Assembly (NCBI GenBank): GCA_965660075.1
Contig: CBFHYO010000012.1
Coordinates: 1 to 16,389 of the forward strand
DNA from: CAYYFV01 sp965660075
Lineage (GTDB): Bacteria; Patescibacteriota; Gracilibacteria; UBA1369; GCA-2718715
Length of the DNA: 16,389 nt
Reading direction: 5' to 3'
Of this stretch, positions 15,460 through 16,389 are shown one piece after another. The position numbers were made by a program, and so were the translations under genes. How positions within the stretch are numbered: the first letter of the stretch is position 1; every line of letters begins with the position of its first letter. The notes under the pieces were generated by a model. It saw only the letters and a list, made by a program, of their open reading frames with translations. It ran no database searches and had not been told where the DNA came from.

Positions 15460-15505
15460 GACTCAACCCAAGACTCAAACTAATACTCAACCCAAGACTC
15501 CATCT
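15458..15505 (+). repeat. 12-bp-period minisatellite between convergent genes
   Basis: Four tandem 12-bp units: AAGACTCAACCC (15458-15469), AAGACTCAAACT (15470-15481), AATACTCAACCC (15482-15493), AAGACTCCATCT (15494-15505). Alternate units are most alike (a 16-bp exact repeat at 15461-15476 and 15485-15500). It starts inside the transglycosylase stop codon and ends in the TAG of sufU. No terminator hairpin is visible in this gap. Confidence 0.85.
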
Positions 15506-15866
15506 AAGTCTGGCTTAAGACAGCCTGTTTAGTAGCATCCAAACCAATAAGCGCACATTTTAAACGTACAGGTCCAACTTCTATTCCAAGCAATTCAACT
15601 ACAAAATCTGGAGTGATTTTTTGTATATCATCAACATGCATGCCAATAATTTCATCCGAAAGCATACTCATCGAAGCCACAGATATAGCGCAACCCTTGC
15701 CCTCGAAACTAAAATCAACCAGTATTTGGTTTTCAATTTTCAAATAAACCGTTACTTCATCGCCACAAGAAACATTTTTACTATGACATTTGTGTGTGTG
15801 CCCATCACAGACACCAAAGTGTTCTGGGTCGCGGTAGTGATCGAGAATATCTTGCATTGGATTCAT
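15504..15866 (-). CDS. sufU: SufU/IscU-like iron-sulfur cluster assembly protein
   Basis: A 120-residue NifU-N family protein that accepts sulfur from the cysteine desulfurase encoded just upstream. The conserved ligands are Cys34 and Asp36 (SCGDEV), Cys59 (GKGCAISVAS), and Cys104 (RLKCAL). The GKGCAIS and RLKCA contexts are SufU-like, but Cys59 to Cys104 is separated by 44 residues, as in IscU, and lacks the roughly 18-residue insertion typical of B. subtilis SufU. There is also no His before Cys104 as in IscU. An extra Cys/His cluster (C20, H23, H25, C27, H28) precedes Cys34. Its ATG overlaps the sufS stop in TAATG, so translation is coupled. Stop TAG. Whether it is a scaffold or a sulfur-transfer protein is unresolved. 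Confidence 0.9.
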   Translation of the reverse strand: MNPMQDILDHYRDPEHFGVCDGHTHKCHSKNVSCGDEVTVYLKIENQILVDFSFEGKGCAISVASMSMLSDEIIGMHVDDIQKITPDFVVELLGIEVGPVRLKCALIGLDATKQAVLSQT

Positions 15867-16389
15867 TACCTTTGATTAAACATTGAATTAATTTCTTTGA
15901 GCTCAGAAATCAATCTATCACAATCCTCAACAGTATTATAAATTCCAAAACTCACACGGACACTTCCATGCAGCCCCATTTTTTTGTGAAGTAAATGCGC
16001 ACAATGCTGACCAGCTCTCACACAGATATTTTTTTGCCCAAGCATAAAAGCAACATCATGAGAGTGCACATTTTTAACATTAAAACTAATCACATGTGCA
16101 TGTTCCAAATCTGGCTCCAAAAGCTCAACAAAATCTAAACTTTTCAATTGACTTAATAAGTATGCAGATAACTCTTGTTCTTTCTGAGAAATAGTTTTCA
16201 TACTTATTCCATTAACAAAATCGATTGCCGCAGCCATACCAATAATTTCAGCAATTGGTAATGTACCAGCTTCTAAGGCCTCAAAGCCAGTTTTAAGTGT
16301 GATTTGCACATTACTTTCAAAAGATACATCTTCTACAGCTCCCCCACCAAAAAATATTGGATCTAATTTTGAATAGGCAAATTCCTTAA
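15866..16389 (-). CDS. sufS: Cysteine desulfurase (SufS type), C-terminal part, runs off right edge
   Basis: The last 173 codons of a group II cysteine desulfurase continue past the right edge; the frame is open to 16387, upstream of an internal GTG at 16309. Typical SufS features are FFGGGAVEDV (12-21 of the visible part), LEAGTLPIAEIIG (38-50, matching FEAGTPNI), VHSHDVAFML, and the active-site loop VRAGQHCAH (123-131) with the persulfide-carrying Cys129. RVSFGIYNTVEDCDRLI closes the fold. The enzyme uses PLP to take sulfur from cysteine and hand it to SufU. The PLP lysine lies outside the window. The common GHHC loop reads GQHC here, a mild variant. The TAATG junction with sufU indicates one operon. 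Confidence 0.95.
   Translation of the reverse strand, partial: KEFAYSKLDPIFFGGGAVEDVSFESNVQITLKTGFEALEAGTLPIAEIIGMAAAIDFVNGISMKTISQKEQELSAYLLSQLKSLDFVELLEPDLEHAHVISFNVKNVHSHDVAFMLGQKNICVRAGQHCAHLLHKKMGLHGSVRVSFGIYNTVEDCDRLISELKEINSMFNQR

Noticed and set aside
1..16389. Genetic code 25 (TGA = glycine)
   Set aside because: All recognised proteins are full length with glycine on GGN codons, and none needs TGA readthrough.
1..16389. tRNA genes, CRISPR array, insertion sequence or replication origin
   Set aside because: The intergenic gaps are short and contain no cloverleaf TPsiC-like arm, no spaced repeat array, no transposase frame and no DnaA-box cluster that I could find by eye.

Overview
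The window is AT-rich (about one third G+C by eye) and gene-dense. It looks like a chromosomal piece from a Patescibacteria/CPR-type bacterium. The main pointers are a large secreted protein carrying the 'G-[YW]-x-W-x(3-4)-G-W-[IL]' repeats common in that group, tightly packed housekeeping genes, and start codons almost without Shine-Dalgarno sequences. Every recognisable gene is intact in the standard code. All 13 visible stop codons are TAA (11) or TAG (2), none TGA, and no gene is interrupted by TGA, so heavy use of TGA as glycine (code 25 of Gracilibacteria/Absconditabacteria) is not supported. The phylum assignment is an inference.

Layout. Positions 1-659 (minus) hold the N-terminal part of a class B penicillin-binding protein running off the left edge. 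Divergent from it are an M16 zinc peptidase (776-2038) and nucleoside diphosphate kinase (2049-2531), closed by a clear terminator. A 204-bp gap with a 24-bp tandem duplication leads to a membrane-anchored DUF192 protein whose N-terminal half looks like a degenerate HPPK (FolK) fold. Converging on it is an 872-residue secreted cell-surface protein (minus). After a 293-bp gap come HU with its own perfect terminator, then pheS-pheT-queG, a one-direction cluster joining phenylalanyl-tRNA charging and queuosine tRNA modification. The first codons of queG contain a 10-bp perfect hairpin followed by a short T run, a possible attenuator.

The right third is the accessory-looking part. A 69-residue protein and a 717-residue protein overlap by 8 bp (minus strand). 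They are transcribed away from a cytosolic-looking lytic transglycosylase (plus strand) by what appears to be a bidirectional promoter sharing one palindromic -35 box. I recognise neither protein of the minus-strand pair by family; the large one has a stretch reminiscent of a class I methyltransferase core. The window ends with a sufS-sufU pair (minus), coupled by TAATG, for iron-sulfur cluster assembly. A 12-bp-period minisatellite separates sufU from the convergent transglycosylase gene.

Four candidate promoters (for the DUF192 gene, pheS, the transglycosylase and the 69-residue protein) share one architecture: a TTG-type -35, 17-18 bp spacing, a TAAAAT/TATAAT -10, and an ATG 18-22 bp after the -10, implying leaders of only about 12-15 nt.
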